A stretch of 64,000 nt of DNA from positions 2,537,001 through 2,601,000 of the forward strand of contig CM029126.1 of assembly GCA_016859345.1 (NCBI GenBank), read 5' to 3'. The stretch comes from Istiophorus platypterus. Its lineage: Eukaryota > Chordata > Actinopteri > Istiophoriformes > Istiophoridae. The notes below the pieces were generated by a model. The model did no database searches and had not been told where the DNA came from. It saw nothing but the letters and a program-made list of their open reading frames with translations. This document shows, piece by piece, positions 9,173 to 56,697 of the stretch; position 1 is the stretch's first letter; each line of letters starts with the position of its first letter. A program made the translations under genes and the position numbers.

Positions 9173-9773
9173 TCTTTACTCCGCTATTGAAGCCGAACAG
9201 CCTCTCGACGTACGTCGTTCACAAGCGGCGTCGCGTGTGATGACGTAGCACGTCCGCAACGGGTTTACGGCTACAGTTGTAAGCGTGTATCAGTTTATTT
9301 AGACCGTTTACAACGACGGCGTTTTGAAAACAAACGAAACATAAATGTTGTTTAACCTAAAACTCCCCTTCAGTAAAGACACGTCAATAATCCTATGAAT
9401 GCCAACGATGGAAGCGTGTTTCCGCGCCGTCGCTAGGCGTCGCTGTTTCCCGGCGAGCGCGGTTCTTTCAGCTGTTTTCCGGTGACGGCGGGGGACGACC
9501 ATCGCCCGTCACGGCCCTTCCTCCATCCCCGCTGCCTGCACAACATCGACGAAAAGTAAGGTTCGCCTGTCGTACCACCGCCTCCGCCCCGCACAAAACA
9601 CAATCACCGTTTCTGGACGATGGTAACAGCACAGAGGAAGCGAGCGCGTTTGTTTATTGCTCACAGTTCTTTGGTGCGAATTCGCTGGCTAAAGTTAGCT
9701 TACCTAGCCCCTCAGGCTAACGCCATTTATTTTTGTTTGTTTCTTTTTGTTTGTTTGTTTCTGTTATTTACAG
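9173..9773. promoter_or_regulatory. Divergent promoter of dctn3 (-) and atg5 (+)
   Basis: The two start codons are about 0.9 kb apart in head-to-head orientation, with CpG-rich sequence between about 9060 and 9640. Visible elements are a 12-bp perfect palindrome CGACGTACGTCG (9206-9217), a CRE-like TGACGTAG (9241-9248) and several CG-rich blocks. A possible atg5 untranslated exon ends at 9555 before a GTAAGG donor. There is no TATA box at an obvious position, which suits housekeeping genes. Confidence 0.6.
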
Positions 9774-9818
9774 CTGCGTAGTTTGACAGACTGGGAGTTA
9801 GTTTTGGAAGTCTAGCAG
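9774..9818 (+). other. atg5: Candidate untranslated exon of atg5
   Basis: A T-rich tract and TTATTTACAG acceptor (to 9773) precede 45 bases that end in TCTAGCAG followed by GTGAGT (9819). This is a well-formed exon with no ATG, upstream of the coding exon 2. Transcript data would be needed to tell whether it is constitutive or alternative to an exon ending at 9555. Confidence 0.45.
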
Positions 9819-10073
9819 GTGAGTCGCCGCCTTCTACTGGACTATAACTTAGTCATAACTCCCCTAAAGAGCCGATAAAGATCCACCTGGCTCACCTGAG
9901 ACCGATCACTTCAATGTGGTGCTAGCTTATGTTGCACTGCCTACTTCATTGTGGGGGTTTTTCATGTTGCTGAAGTTTCATTAATGCGTCCCTGTTTTTC
10001 TCTGCTGCCTCAGGACTTCGGGGTCCGTGTTGGGGGGATTTGTTCTTTATGTGCCACCGGGAGCGGAAGCAGC

Positions 10074-44420
<34,347 letters not shown>

Positions 44421-45370
44421 TCCGACTGGACCAACTGGGCTGACTGAGGTCGCGCCTTCCCCCTTGCCGCCGCCACCGCTGTCACCGTGACGACTGACCA
44501 ACCGACCGGGACTCCAGGGAACCCCAGGGAAATGGTAGCTCTCAGTGGCAGGACACTCTGAATAAACAGACTCTTTATGAGGAAGGACATTCTTGTCGAT
44601 AAAGATGGACAAAAGACGATGCGGAGGTGGAATTTCACTAACCTCCTTCTCCCCATCTTGTTTAAGGACATTTCTACGGCTACTACCACCACTGCTACTC
44701 CTCCTTTTTCCCTCAGAAAAGTTGTTCTTAGCGGGGCGAGGATGAGAAAATCCTCTCTTCCTCCTCTGCTCCAAAAAGATGAGAGGATTTCTCAAAGCAA
44801 GGAGACGGTTGAAAGAGCAGAGGACCGGGGATTGGGGGAGTAGTGCATCCTCCGGTCCCGCTGGAGCTGCCTTAGTTACCACGGTTATGCATCTGAATCA
44901 TCAACATTCTCGTCCCTGCAGAAATGTTCGGATTGTGCAGAGTCACTCATAAGTTTACGTCAGAGCCTGGAAAAACCTCCAGAAACATCTGGTGATTATT
45001 TTCTTTTTTTCTTTTCTTTTTTTTTCTTTTCTCTTAAGGTGAATTTCAAAGGACTTTTGGTTGGTTAATTTGCCTGGATTAACATTTTTTAGCAAAATCA
45101 GCTTGAAATTTAAAAGAAAAAAAGAAAAAGGATGAGCCGTTTCTGGGTCTTGGGGCAGTGACTGACACATCTGAGCTGAGCATCATCACTGATCATCAGT
45201 GCTGAGTTAAGCTTTTAATTTTGAGTTAATTAAAAAGGAACTTCGTCTGGCACTGCCCCTGAATTAGCATTAAATTGCTGCTTTAACTAACTTCTTTTTT
45301 TTTTTTTCTTCCTGACCTTAACTAGAAATTCCAGGTTCTCACAACTCTTTAACCTCATGGTTTAAATAAA
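44421..45370 (+). other. atg5: atg5 3' UTR (extent estimated)
   Basis: Candidate polyadenylation signals on the plus strand are AATAAA at 44561-44566 and another inside TTTAAATAAAC near 45361-45371. Which is used cannot be read from the sequence. Long minus-strand open frames over exon 8 and the start of this UTR are antisense shadows. Confidence 0.4.
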
Positions 45371-47242
45371 CTTTAATTGTCCTTTAATGGTTACGTGTTC
45401 CTTAGTGCATACTGCAAAATATATCAAAACTGAATCTATACACTAAAAAAGACGAGTTGTTTCAGCTGAAAACGAGGCGGCGCGTGTCCGTTTTTGCCCC
45501 GATTCGTTGTTTTACCATCTCAGCAGAGGGCGGACAGAGAGATATCAGTTTTTCACTGGCTAATATTGGAACTATTTATGAGGCAGAGTGTTTTTGCGCA
45601 GGCAGGGGGGGACAGGTGGACGGATGGACGGGGGGGGGCATGGGAAAACCTTCACACGTTCTTGAATAGCAGGTGTTGATTTCTCTTCATCGTTACAGCG
45701 CTGTTAAGCCGTTTTATCGCCCGTTTTATCGGCCGTTCTCGGCAGATTCTGGCTCTGTGCCTCTCCGCCCGCTGCCAGACCTTTAAGGGACGAGCATCTG
45801 GTTCCGTTCCGTTCGAGGAGAGACTCGGCTCAGATAAGGAGATGTCAGGAGCGCTTAGCGTCGGGTCTGCAGGTGGCCGAGGCCGCATTGGTTTGAACAT
45901 CTTCTGTAAGTGCTTTCTGTGTCAAATTCTGGTCGGTGGACGGAGAGAAAACCGGAAAAAGCGGAGCATTAACTTTGTTTGTCGGCCAGATTGCTTGGCT
46001 GGACCATAACTGATCACATTTTTACGCAAAATTTGCTTCCTGTTTTCTTCTTTGTTCCTTTTTTTTTTTTTTTTTACACATCTGTTCATAATGAAATAAA
46101 ATCCTACTTAAAGCATTCGGCTGATGCTGTTATTCAGAATGACTTGAAATAAAAGTGAGCTGATTGAAACATTTTAATCCAAGGCAGAATTTACCATATT
46201 TTAACGCAGGTGAAACTTATTTCTCTGTGGAAATATTCACGTGTCTATAAAGCTCAACCCCTGGGTTGCCTTCACTTTCAAAGAGGGGTGAGGATGAGAA
46301 TGAAACGGAAAATGTCACCTACCTTAGTTATTAGACCAAGGATCCTTGTCATTTAAAGTTTTTTTTTCTTTCTTTGTTTTTTTTGTTCACGGTTACAGTA
46401 GGCCACCTGAGTTTCAGTACTGACACCAAAACAATACTTGTTTCAGATAGCCTACCACGCTGAGCCTTTTGTTTTTTAAGCGAAATAACACGTTTCTCAC
46501 TTTAACGCAAACAGAAGAAAATATTTAACATCATTTTTAAAGGGTCCCATGTTACAAAAAAAAAGTAAACAACAACCAGAAAAAAGCCTTTTCTCAGTCA
46601 GCCCCAGTGGGATTTCATTTTCTTTGGCCCAAGGCAGTTCAACCAAAATCTTCTCACAGCAAAGTACGTGGAGGATCCCGAGTAGTGTCGACACCACCTT
46701 CTGGAACAAGACGTTGCCGTCGATGTGAGGAAATATGTTAATTGGCCCCTTTTTTTTTTTTAATCAGAAAGCGTTTGATCGGAGGGAGCTGCACATGGAT
46801 TCTTGGCAGAGGATTCTGTATCAGGTTTCCGTGGACGCTCCTGCGGCTACGCACGCAGCTCAAAGCGCTAGAAGTTCACAGAAGAGCCGTGTTGATGACT
46901 TGGAGCCATTCACGGATTCGCTTTAGTTATTAAGGCAAAACCGGCAAAAGAAACCAAACAAACGAAAGAGGCGTTTCTCCATCTTTTCACTTTATCCATC
47001 TCATAAAGAAACGTTTCTCTCTCTCTCTCTCTCTCTCGTGCTTTACTGCTGGCACTCGCCCCCCCCCAGTTAATTATCTGTTGGCATTCCACCCACTGCT
47101 AATGAGACCACTAAACTGTCCTGTCAGACAGGCCTGGGGCAGCGCTGTCACTGCGTCTGCTTGTGTGTGTGTGTGTATGTGTATGTATGTGTTTGTGTGT
47201 GAGTACATAATTGCAGACAACATTTATAGCCCCCCCCCCCCC

Positions 47243-47311
<69 letters not shown>

Positions 47312-50300
47312 AAGACATCCATTTGGAATCCTTCCCGTCTTTTCTCACATAAACACTCATCTCTCATCACACTGCCAGTCATCTCATTTAAAGTGTGTGT
47401 GTGTGTGTGTATGTATGTTGTGCAAGTGATGTCACACATCACTTCATCACATCAGGCTCTCTCACTGCCGTTTGCCGCCACCGAAGCACGTTGGGACGGT
47501 TGTTGAGTCAAGATTCCATGGGTGCCCTCGGCATGGGGGTGTTGTCATTCATATTGCGTGTTTGTTTGTATGCGTTTACATGTTTGTATACACAATGCAG
47601 CGGCCTACACGCACTGATGTGTCACTGCTGTCGGCTGACACACAAACTTTTATGGGATTTCCCATACTGTACAATACACCGGGGGGGGGGGCAAAGGAAA
47701 TAACTGAGCGGGGTGTGATGAGGAGTTTGGATGGAATGAAGCGAAGGTAAAATGCGAGCAGGGCTGGTTGCATGTGGGGTTTTTTTTCGACATGAATCAG
47801 AGTGGAAAAGTTCAATTTGTTTTATTTGTTTTATGTATTTATTTTTTCTCCCACTTGTCAGAAAGTCACGGTGACCGGTTTGCAGCACGGCTCGTTGGGT
47901 TCCAGTCAAAACATTGTGTCACCGCGGCCTTGGTGAGTCAACGCAGGGGTCGCAATCCTCCGCCCGGCGGGGGGGGGGGGGGGGGGGGGGACTCTGTCCA
48001 CGTTTTCAGGGGTCAGGGAATTCAAACGAATCACATATAAATTGAGTTTAAAGGATAAATTTGCGAGGTTTCAAGCCTACGAAGCCGTGTGTCACTACGC
48101 CTCCACAGAAACAGCTCAGCACCGAAACATTACATACATACAGAGGGAATTTGTTTTTTCACAAGACGCCTAACTTGTACAACTCGGAGCCCTGAAACTT
48201 AACATTAAGGTAACTTTTTTTGATTAAATGTAATTTTTCATTAACTTTGACGCTTTTAAAACTTTTCCCTTCATTTTTCCTGAAAACCTCCTCCCCCTGT
48301 CAACCCCCTCGATTTTGGGATCGAGTTCAGATCGTTTCAGCAACGTCAATCACACCTGATCGAACTCACACCCGCTGCAGAGTGTTTTGACTGTAAAACT
48401 CAACCATAATTGTTTTTTTCTACACTTTAACTCTGAGCCTCTGTAGTTGATTTCACTAATTTGCCAGTCGATTTAAAAAAAACAAAAAAAAAAACCCAAG
48501 GCTTAACAAGAGTCCGGCTCAAGGAAATTAGAGCGACGACGATCAGCGCAAGGCCTTTTTTGTGTTTTTTATTTAATGAGGGCAGCAAAGCGATACCAGC
48601 GTTCTCATGTTACCGGGGGAAAGAGAGAGACTGAGAGCAAATGTTGAGACCACGGCCTTTTATCCTGTAATCGAACCTTTATAACGTAACGGAGAGAGTT
48701 TGTGTAGCTTGTATAAAAACTCGACTCCTATCCGGAAGGCTTCTCACCCACAGTTTGTTTGTGTCTCTGTACCAACCAAAAACACTCGTTTGTTTGTTCC
48801 AGAAATAGACAAAACTTTACCGGACAACTGGTTTCGAGCAGATTCCGCGAAACCAGTTTGTTTTTGTCACTCGCGTGCAAACACGCATGCACGCACACAC
48901 ACAAATGCACACACACACTCGCAGAGTCACAAACACTTTTACCATTAGCTCAGACTGCAAACTATGCCCTCCAACTCAACTAGTCCCCCTACTGTCCTGC
49001 CTGATTCCATGAAACCGCAGTCTCACACACATTCTCACACAAAGTCTCACACACATTCCTAGCTCTCTCTCTAGCACGCACACATAAACACACACACACA
49101 CAAACCGTCCCGTGCTTTTTACGGCGTCTCAGGGGGCCACAGCGCTCTGCTGTGTATCAGACATCAAGAAGATCAACAGATGAGAGTGATTAGTGATAAA
49201 GAGGAAGCTATGAGTGGGTTTCCCCCCACCGAAGCTGCACAAACACGCGCGCGCACACACACACACAAAAACACACACACAATGCAACACGGCCTCGGAA
49301 AAGAGAAAAACATGTGACGAGTAAGAAAAAAAAAAAATGACACTGCATGCGTAATGTCATGGTCCTGCTGAGCTATGCGTGAAAAGCAAGAGGATGATGA
49401 TGATGATGATGATGCAGCAGCACAAACTGCAGCACAGGGTGATGAAGAGATGGAAGGGAAAAAATGAATGGATGGATAAAAGGAAGAAAAACAAAGCAAC
49501 AGAGAGAAGATAAATCCAGAGTAGATCAGTGCTAACGAGTGTGTGGTCACTGCTAACTCGACGTCTGGGTCAAGACGTTTAACAGAGAAAAAACACACAC
49601 ACACTTATAGCAGTTTCCCTTAGGTAGCATTAAAAGTGGGAAACAAAACTCCCTCTATCAGGCTATTTTCAACAATTTCTCTCTTTGTCCTAATATAGTT
49701 GCAGGACGCATTAAAAAAAAAGAAAAAAAAAATTCTCCTGTGCATGTCACGAAGAGAAAAAACAAACAGAATAGAAAAACACTTCATCTTTTATGGCTTG
49801 ACTGCACTAAATCCACTGTTTAAAAGCTGCTGGCAGCTCTTAAGTCTGCAACATGGCTCCTAGGTCTGTAAACAAGGGTTTTACCATTTCTCTATAAAAG
49901 TTTCTAATACATACCAACAGTCATTTTTGTAAAAGCACCGGTCGGCCTTGATGGAAGTGTTACATTTCCTGCACGTCAGAGTGCAGAGACTCGCCGATCG
50001 GATTCACCCGCGTTGAGATTTCGTCCTGACGTCGGCTCTGCATGTTACGTCGGGCGTACGTTGGCGTGGACTCGCTGTCACAGCACACTGGTGAGAAAAG
50101 GGTGAGAGGAACCGGTCGACTTTTCAGTAAACAACCAGAGAACCAGAGGTGTGTATGTGTATGTGTGTGTGTGTGTGTGCGTGCATGTGCATGCATATGT
50201 CTTTGTATCCCTATTCCTGGCAGTGTGAGACACACACACACACCCTCCCCTCTGTGGTTCTCGCTCAGGGGACGGAGGTATGGACGGCGATTTTTAATGA

Positions 50301-50600
50301 GAGCGATGGCCTTTGAAGTTTGTGATGAATCAAAAGGACACAGTTCGCTCCCCTCTCTCTCTCTCTCTCTCTCTCTCTGCCTCTCCATCTCTCACACACA
50401 CACACACACAAACACTCATTAAAACGTCTGCTGCCCCCCGTCTGTCTTTTATGCTCTTGTTCTTTTTAATTTCCCCCCCCTTTCCCTCTCTTTCTTCTTC
50501 AGTCTGTCAAAGAACACTTTCCCCTTTGCAATAAAACACCTAAACCACAAAACTTCCCCTGCAGCCTCACACTCACACACACACACACACTCACAAACAA
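45371..50600. other. Intergenic, atg5 to prdm1, left part
   Basis: No gene found. Contains poly-G/poly-C runs (45632-45637, 47231-47242, 47970-47989), a (GT)n array at 47245-47309, an ATG trinucleotide run near 49394-49415 and CA/CT-rich patches at 48890-49280 and 50340-50412. Confidence 0.6.
47245..47309. repeat. (GT)n microsatellite next to a poly-C run
   Basis: A 12-base C run, AG, then about 32 GT units. Confidence 0.93.
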
Positions 50601-50609
50601 GTGCTCTGC

Positions 50610-50945
50610 ACAAGTAAACTATGTGGCCATAACTTTGCGGACATCAGAACTTTGCGTCCATGCTTGGCAGCTGAAAAGCTCATTCCAGCACCATGGGGAT
50701 TAAATCTGCTGCTCCCACAGCCTCCACCTCCTCTGGCACCAGTCTTCCTGCCAGATGTTGAAACCTGCTGCAGGGATTTGACCTCAAGAGCATCAGAGAG
50801 GTCCAGTGGTGACGCAGGGGGTATCCCGGTCTGCGTTCCACTTCGTCAAGAAGGTGCCTGGGATCGGGGTTGAGGTCTCCGACACCGCGCGGGCAACGCC
50901 GTTCCTTTAGGGTCCCGGCTTTGTGAACGCGGGGGGCGTCAGGTG
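50610..50945. mobile_element. Degraded dispersed repeat, probably DNA-transposon derived
   Basis: Blocks such as GTGGCCATAACTTTGCGGAC, CTGCAGGGATTTGACCTCAA, GAGCATCAGAGAGGTCCAG, TCTGCGTTCCACTTCGTC and GGTGCCTGGGATCGGGGTTG-AGGTC appear in an order I recognise from an abundant non-coding transposon family in teleosts. The copy is heavily mutated; neither end is defined well enough to name the superfamily. Confidence 0.5.
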
Positions 50946-51798
50946 AGTGGAAGTGCGAGAAAAAAATCATTTATTTATTTATTTGAAATCTCAGAACGTC
51001 GGAAAGATTTTTTTACGCTTGGCCGAGATGGAAAAGCTGGTGTGTCGCTAGAAGCGTATTGCAGCCAAGTGGGTGAATCGTGTTGTACGCGAGGCATTCG
51101 AGTTCCAATGAAAAAATCCAAAATATCGGCAGATGAAAAACATCAGTCCTGCGAGGAGCGATGAGGATGCTGTCAATCTTTGAAATTAATACATGTAACG
51201 GAGAGAAATGTCGTATTTCCCCTAGTTTTTTCTACATTGTGCTTTCACCACTTGAGGTTTGACCGTTGCTCTTATTGCATCATCCTGTTTGGCTCTCTTC
51301 TTCTTCACCCCCCTCTGTGGTGGTTTAGCATCACCGGGCTGGAGAATGATGCCAGCGGCTGTTTATCTCTTCGCACCATCGCCTAACATTTGCATAACGA
51401 TAGTGGTTGGAACACACGTATCGACTCACATTGTATTTTGTGGCTTTTTCTTCAAATTGGGGAAAAAAAATTTTTCGGTACGTTTGGTTGTAAGCGTGGG
51501 CCCCATCACACTGAAACAGAGAAAGAAGGACAATCACAGACTGCTGACACAGACTGGGAACCTCGCCGCGGTCTCAGGTATCGCTGTTAGCACGGAAAAG
51601 TCCCCTCGGTGTTACCAAGAAACTAAGACCGGCCTCACAAGCACAGAAAAGTGTAGCGTGTCTGCATACTTCTGGCCAAATAGCGTTCGAACCTGGCATG
51701 AATTTTTCCTGTTGGGGGGGTCGGGGGGGTTGGGGTCTTAGGTTGCTCAGAAAAACAGCCAAAATGCTCTTTTTCCAGGAGGTGTTCTCTCATTTCTA

Positions 51799-51802
<4 letters not shown>

Positions 51803-51857
<55 letters not shown>

Positions 51858-51860
51858 ACG
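51803..51860. repeat. (TC)n(AC)n compound microsatellite
   Basis: About 15 TC units run directly into about 14 CA units. Further GAGA-rich sequence lies at 51911-51952 and a second TCTC-CACA junction at 52008-52034. Confidence 0.92.
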
Positions 51861-53192
51861 GAGTGACCAACCTGTTATTAACTCTGTCGCCCTCTAATAG
51901 GCGGGTTCTGGAGAGAGAGAGACAGAGAGAGAGACAGAGAGAGAGAGAGAGGGACAACAGGAGGATGTGGATGACGGGGGGCTGGCGGTTTCAACGCTTT
52001 GATCTCTCACTCTCTCTCTCTCACACACACACAAGTTACTCCTATTATTATTAATATAGATTCTGCAGCCTTGGGGTCGGGGCACCGAGGTCACCCCCCC
52101 GGCGCCCCCATCGCCGACGGCTTCGTATGACTTGACGCGAACTGGCCGAGTTCAGGTCGGCTTTGATACAGAGATGAGGTCACACGCGTAAAAATAGAGA
52201 AAGAGGGAAGTGATCTCATGTTTTCAGGCCGAGCTGCAGCCGTCAGCAGTTTTACCAACGGCTCTCTCATCATCCGAGGCTGAAATGTTGTGGGTTTGTT
52301 TTGGTTTGGGTTTTTTTTGCCTGAGCTTCTATGCGTTGAGTTCGGCTCATACTTCTCAGATCCGAGCGTAAAACTGAACTTTCCATGAAGTCGTGACTGG
52401 ATCCTGAAAAAAAAAAGGGGGGGGGGTTAATTCTCACGCAAAATACACAATAAACAAAGGTAGCAAACTTCCTTGAAATTGAAATAATATAAGAATTCTG
52501 GGAAAATCTATGTGTAAGAACAGAGGAAAATTATATTTTAATTTTAAAAAAATGTAATTTTGCAATAAATTAATGTCATTTTTTTTTCTTTTTTGGAATG
52601 ATAACACAATAGTGCCACACACACACAGACTAAAAGCAAACAGTGTTAACAGCAAAATACAAAAGTGTTTTTTTTTTCCCCCTTAATTTCTTAAAAAACA
52701 TGGCATGTTTTTCGCCGAGTGTGACCAACAGGTGGTTGCACTCGGGCACCATGACTCAGCCACCTTTAAACCGCTGTGCAGAAGCACAAAAAAACATATT
52801 TAATGTGGCATGAAGATTTTTTTTTTATTTCACTGATGGTTGAAATCATCTGGTTGTGTGGGACGATTTGGGCCGAGTGGACGTCAAAGCTGGCTCGAGA
52901 GGAAAAACAAAGAGGAACTCGGGAGGTTTCTTTTCACCCCAGTGAAGGAAAAAAGGAAACACACAACAAAACAAAAAAGTGAAACCAGGCGACTGACCCA
53001 AGCAAAAGCTGGAGGGGAGAGCGAACAGCGATCAAACTAGTGCCACCGTTCACGGGCAGCAAACAGCTGATGTGATGTCTGGGCCGTGATGACAAGCATT
53101 ATTACTCTAATGCTGACTCTTAGCAGCAGTTACCCACAAGCTAAATATAACCATTAAAAATGAGGATCTGGGGGTTCACACACTCCACCCCA

Positions 53193-53217
53193 CCCCCCCA
53201 CCCCCCCCCCCCCCCCC
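53193..53217. repeat. Poly-C tract
   Basis: C-run interrupted by single A bases, then about 18 uninterrupted C. It is the longest of roughly ten such C or G runs in the window. Confidence 0.9.
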
Positions 53218-54120
53218 GTTCCAGTAACAATATGACAACATTGTCGTCTGGCAGCGAGTCAGTTGATGAATTGAGAAAAATACGTGGGCAGTTCTGCGGA
53301 CGGAGGATGAGGAACAGGAACAGGGCTCCATATGTGGGGATGGATCCAGGATTGTGGATGGGGTAAGATGCCTCCCCCTGATATCATGTGGTGTCGACAG
53401 AGCCGAAACCATCCGTTCCTCTGTTTTCGTGCTGAAAATGTGGCTTAAAATAGCCTTCCGTGCTCTTCATCCACCAGCAGGGCCTGTGCTCTAACTGTAA
53501 TCTAGCCCATATTTGACTACAAAAGGTCTGGACGGGGATCATATCCTCGGCACAGAAAACAAACCTTAAAACGAACAGTGAAATTCTCCATTTTTACCTT
53601 TTTTTTCTTTTGACCCCCCCCCCGACTACTCCAACGTTCACCGTGACGGAGGGAAAGTCCCTGCAGACCGTTGGACTCGTCCCTCCATGGATGACGCCCT
53701 CCAGGTCGCGTTGCCTTTGCCGAATCCGTCTCTACGTCTGGCGCATTCATCTCGCGAGATTAAAATTCTTGGCTCCGGTCGGTTTCCCTTTTTTTCCTTT
53801 TTCTTATTTTGGCCAGATATTCACAGCAACCAGATTATAAAACCCAGCAATGATGGCAATTTGGACTGAAAGTGACATTGGAAGTGTCAGAAATTACCCT
53901 GAACCCAGGGTCTCCTTCATTTAGAATATCTGAGAGAACGAATCCTTGCATACTAAAAAAGTTTAATGATGAGAATTGTCGTTACTTCTGTTATTACTGT
54001 GACTGTCTCCCTATAAAGACCAAAAGGTGAAACGCTTCTGTCCTCAGAGGGGAGAAGAAGAACGTTTGCCAGAACGTCAGCGGCTGAAATGAGATATGTG
54101 GAACTCTTTCAGTTTTCATA

Positions 54121-54121
<1 letters not shown>

Positions 54122-54163
<42 letters not shown>

Positions 54164-54241
54164 ATGCTTCAGTGTATGTGATTTTGGGTGTGTGTGTGTT
54201 TGAGTGTGTGTGTGGGTGGATGCTTCAGTGTATGTGATGTT

Positions 54242-54278
<37 letters not shown>

Positions 54279-54280
54279 GA
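54122..54280. repeat. TG microsatellite with an internal duplicated unit
   Basis: (TG)n is interrupted twice by the same block GGGTGGATGCTTCAGTGTAT followed by GTGAT and a second short TG run. The two blocks start about 56 bp apart and differ by about one base, showing a tandem duplication of repeat plus spacer. Confidence 0.88.
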
Positions 54281-55449
54281 CTTATCTGCTTGTGGTTTTT
54301 TTTTTTTATGAGCTGCATTTTATGGAGCAGCATATGAACTATTATACAAACACTCATTTCCTGTCTTATACTGTAAGACAAGCCCCTCACTTTGTCTCAA
54401 ACATACAGACACACACACACACACACACACACACTTCATAGTCGTATGATGTGGTGAACTCAGACCTGACAGCCCCTAAGTCGTATTAGGTGGTTTATTG
54501 CTTTGATGTTTCACGCCTAATGTTTCGCTGTGTTAAAAAAAAAGCCTCTAAACATCATGTGGCCTCATGGGACTATCACCATGGCAACTTAAACTAATGT
54601 ATCCTCACTAGTTTTCACTTTTACAGTACCTCAATGACAGGTGGCCCTGGCGAGCGCTTAGCACTCGTTTGTCTCAGGTTATATGAACATATTTACAATT
54701 TGACAAAAAAAAAAAAAAAAAAAGGAAACCGATTTGGAACTGATAGCATCAGTTCAATACCAGTGATAAGGTAGTGGAATCGGTTTCAGGGAAATAGATT
54801 TAAAAAAAGGGGGAAAAATAATTGGGTCACTGCATTTCAGTTATTATTATAATAACCCATGGTTGCTGAACTCATGCCAGTTATTCATTAAACAGGTAAA
54901 ATGTCATGTAGTTGGCTCAAAATGTATTGCAGCTCGGTCTGATCTCTAGTTGTGCCTTTCAGTGTCATTACAGATATAAATCAATATATTGCTTATGACA
55001 AAAAACTAATAATTTCGTTTAAAATTAGCCACCAACCCAACACATTAAACTCATATCTATTACCTTTATGGGCTTCAGGTGCTAATTTCTTTCAGAGAAA
55101 CTGTCCAGGGTTACGGAGCAACTAGTTGATCAACTTCATGAGGTTAAATTAGAGATAACGTAAAAGGGGTAAAAGTCAATGGATGCCACTGACCATAGCA
55201 CCTACCGTAAAGCAGCACTGGAGCTGAACTAGCGCTATCGGAGCAGCTCTAAACACCAAACACTTGTTACTTGTTGACTCATTTCGCTGTCATTTACATC
55301 AAGAAACAAGACCAGGAAGCAAAATGCATGCTAGCGTCTCTATGGGGCCTTGATTACGACACAGTGGTCCTACATGAATGCTAATGTGCTCACAGTAACA
55401 ATGATGCTAGGCTGATGCAATTAACCAGGAACTGTATGATTTGTAATCC

Positions 55450-55690
55450 GCCAGAAGGTCCCGGCTTCGGAACCCCTTTCTGTGTGGAGTTCGTACGTTC
55501 CCCCCCGGGGTCCCCGGGTTCCTCCTTTACCCCAAAGACATGCTGGTTAGCTTAACCGGCATGAATGGTTGTGTGTCTATGTCGGCCATCTGATAGGCTG
55601 GTGACCCGTCTGGGGTGTTTCCCGCTTTCCGGCATGGTGTCAGTTTGGACTGGCTCCAGGCTCCTGTGACCAGTGAGGGATCAACGACAT
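55450..55690 (+). mobile_element. Fish-type dispersed repeat fragment
   Basis: The order TGTGTGGAGTTCGTACGTTC, GGGTCCCCGGGTTCCTCC, CCAAAGACATGCTGGTTAG, ATGAATGGTTGTGTGTCTAT, TGATAGGCTGGTGACCCGTC, GGGGTGTTTCCCGC and GACTGGCTCCAGG is the diagnostic succession of a very common repeat in teleost genomes. The copy is mutated, non-coding and lacks a tail. I recognise the block order but do not assign a family name. Confidence 0.65.
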
Positions 55691-56645
55691 CACTAACTGG
55701 TGGATGTAATGTAATAGCTGTTGATATATTTATGTCTGGGCTAAAGTGGTGGACCAAATGACAAACTGACATTGCTGCTAACATGGCTAAAAGTACAACA
55801 TATGGCGTAAATGGCCATGGATAAAAGGGTTCCTTGTGATGGCAGATTGTGGAAGGAGACAAAGACCAAAGGATAAATTAAAAAAATATATACCCAACAT
55901 CTTTATCCTCTTCAGTAAAGAAAGAGAGGAAACCATTAGCTGAGGAAGCACAGCCCTTACTGATGACAGGCAGCAACAAGATTTATGGTAAATGTGGTCT
56001 CAATTTGGGGAAACATTTGGTTTTCAATTGTCTCCATCATGCTCTTATTTGTTAATAGCATTTTTTCCGAGGTAACAAAGCCATGGTGATAATGATATGT
56101 TGATGTTTGATGGTGTAACTTCCCCTTTCTTTGACTTTAATTGCCCATGTCTACTTGTAGCTAATCAGAATCCTCATCAAACCCGTTACCAAAAAAGCTG
56201 TGACTTCTTCTTTCTGTGGAGACTGAGGGGCAGAGTTACAAGTGTGAGTCAATCGTCCTGACCACTGACCCTGCTCCGCTGCATCCGAGCAATGTGATAA
56301 TAAGCTTCTACGCGTTTACAGTAAAGCAGCTGCCAGGGAAGCTACCTTGGTTTATGAAAAATGTCTTCAGCGGTGTGATGCTGGGAGGCAGCTTGGAGGA
56401 GATGGAGATTATGTAAGTGTGTGTATTTGCATGTGCGTACATGTGTGTGTGTGTGTGTGTGTGTTGGGGGGGTAGTCGAAGGGTATGTTTGGCTTTTGGT
56501 TTCATTATGAAACTTGTTTGCAACATTTCAGGGGAAACTGACAAGATCTCCCGAGACAAATGATTAATCAGTAAATGGAGACCTGAAAGAAGGCTATCAT
56601 TCAATGTGTGTTTGTATTGTATGCCTATAATTGTCAGTGTGTGTA

Positions 56646-56648
<3 letters not shown>

Positions 56649-56695
<47 letters not shown>
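56649..56695. repeat. (GT)n microsatellite
   Basis: About 23 GT units. A shorter run lies at 56442-56464. Confidence 0.93.
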
Positions 56696-56697
<2 letters not shown>

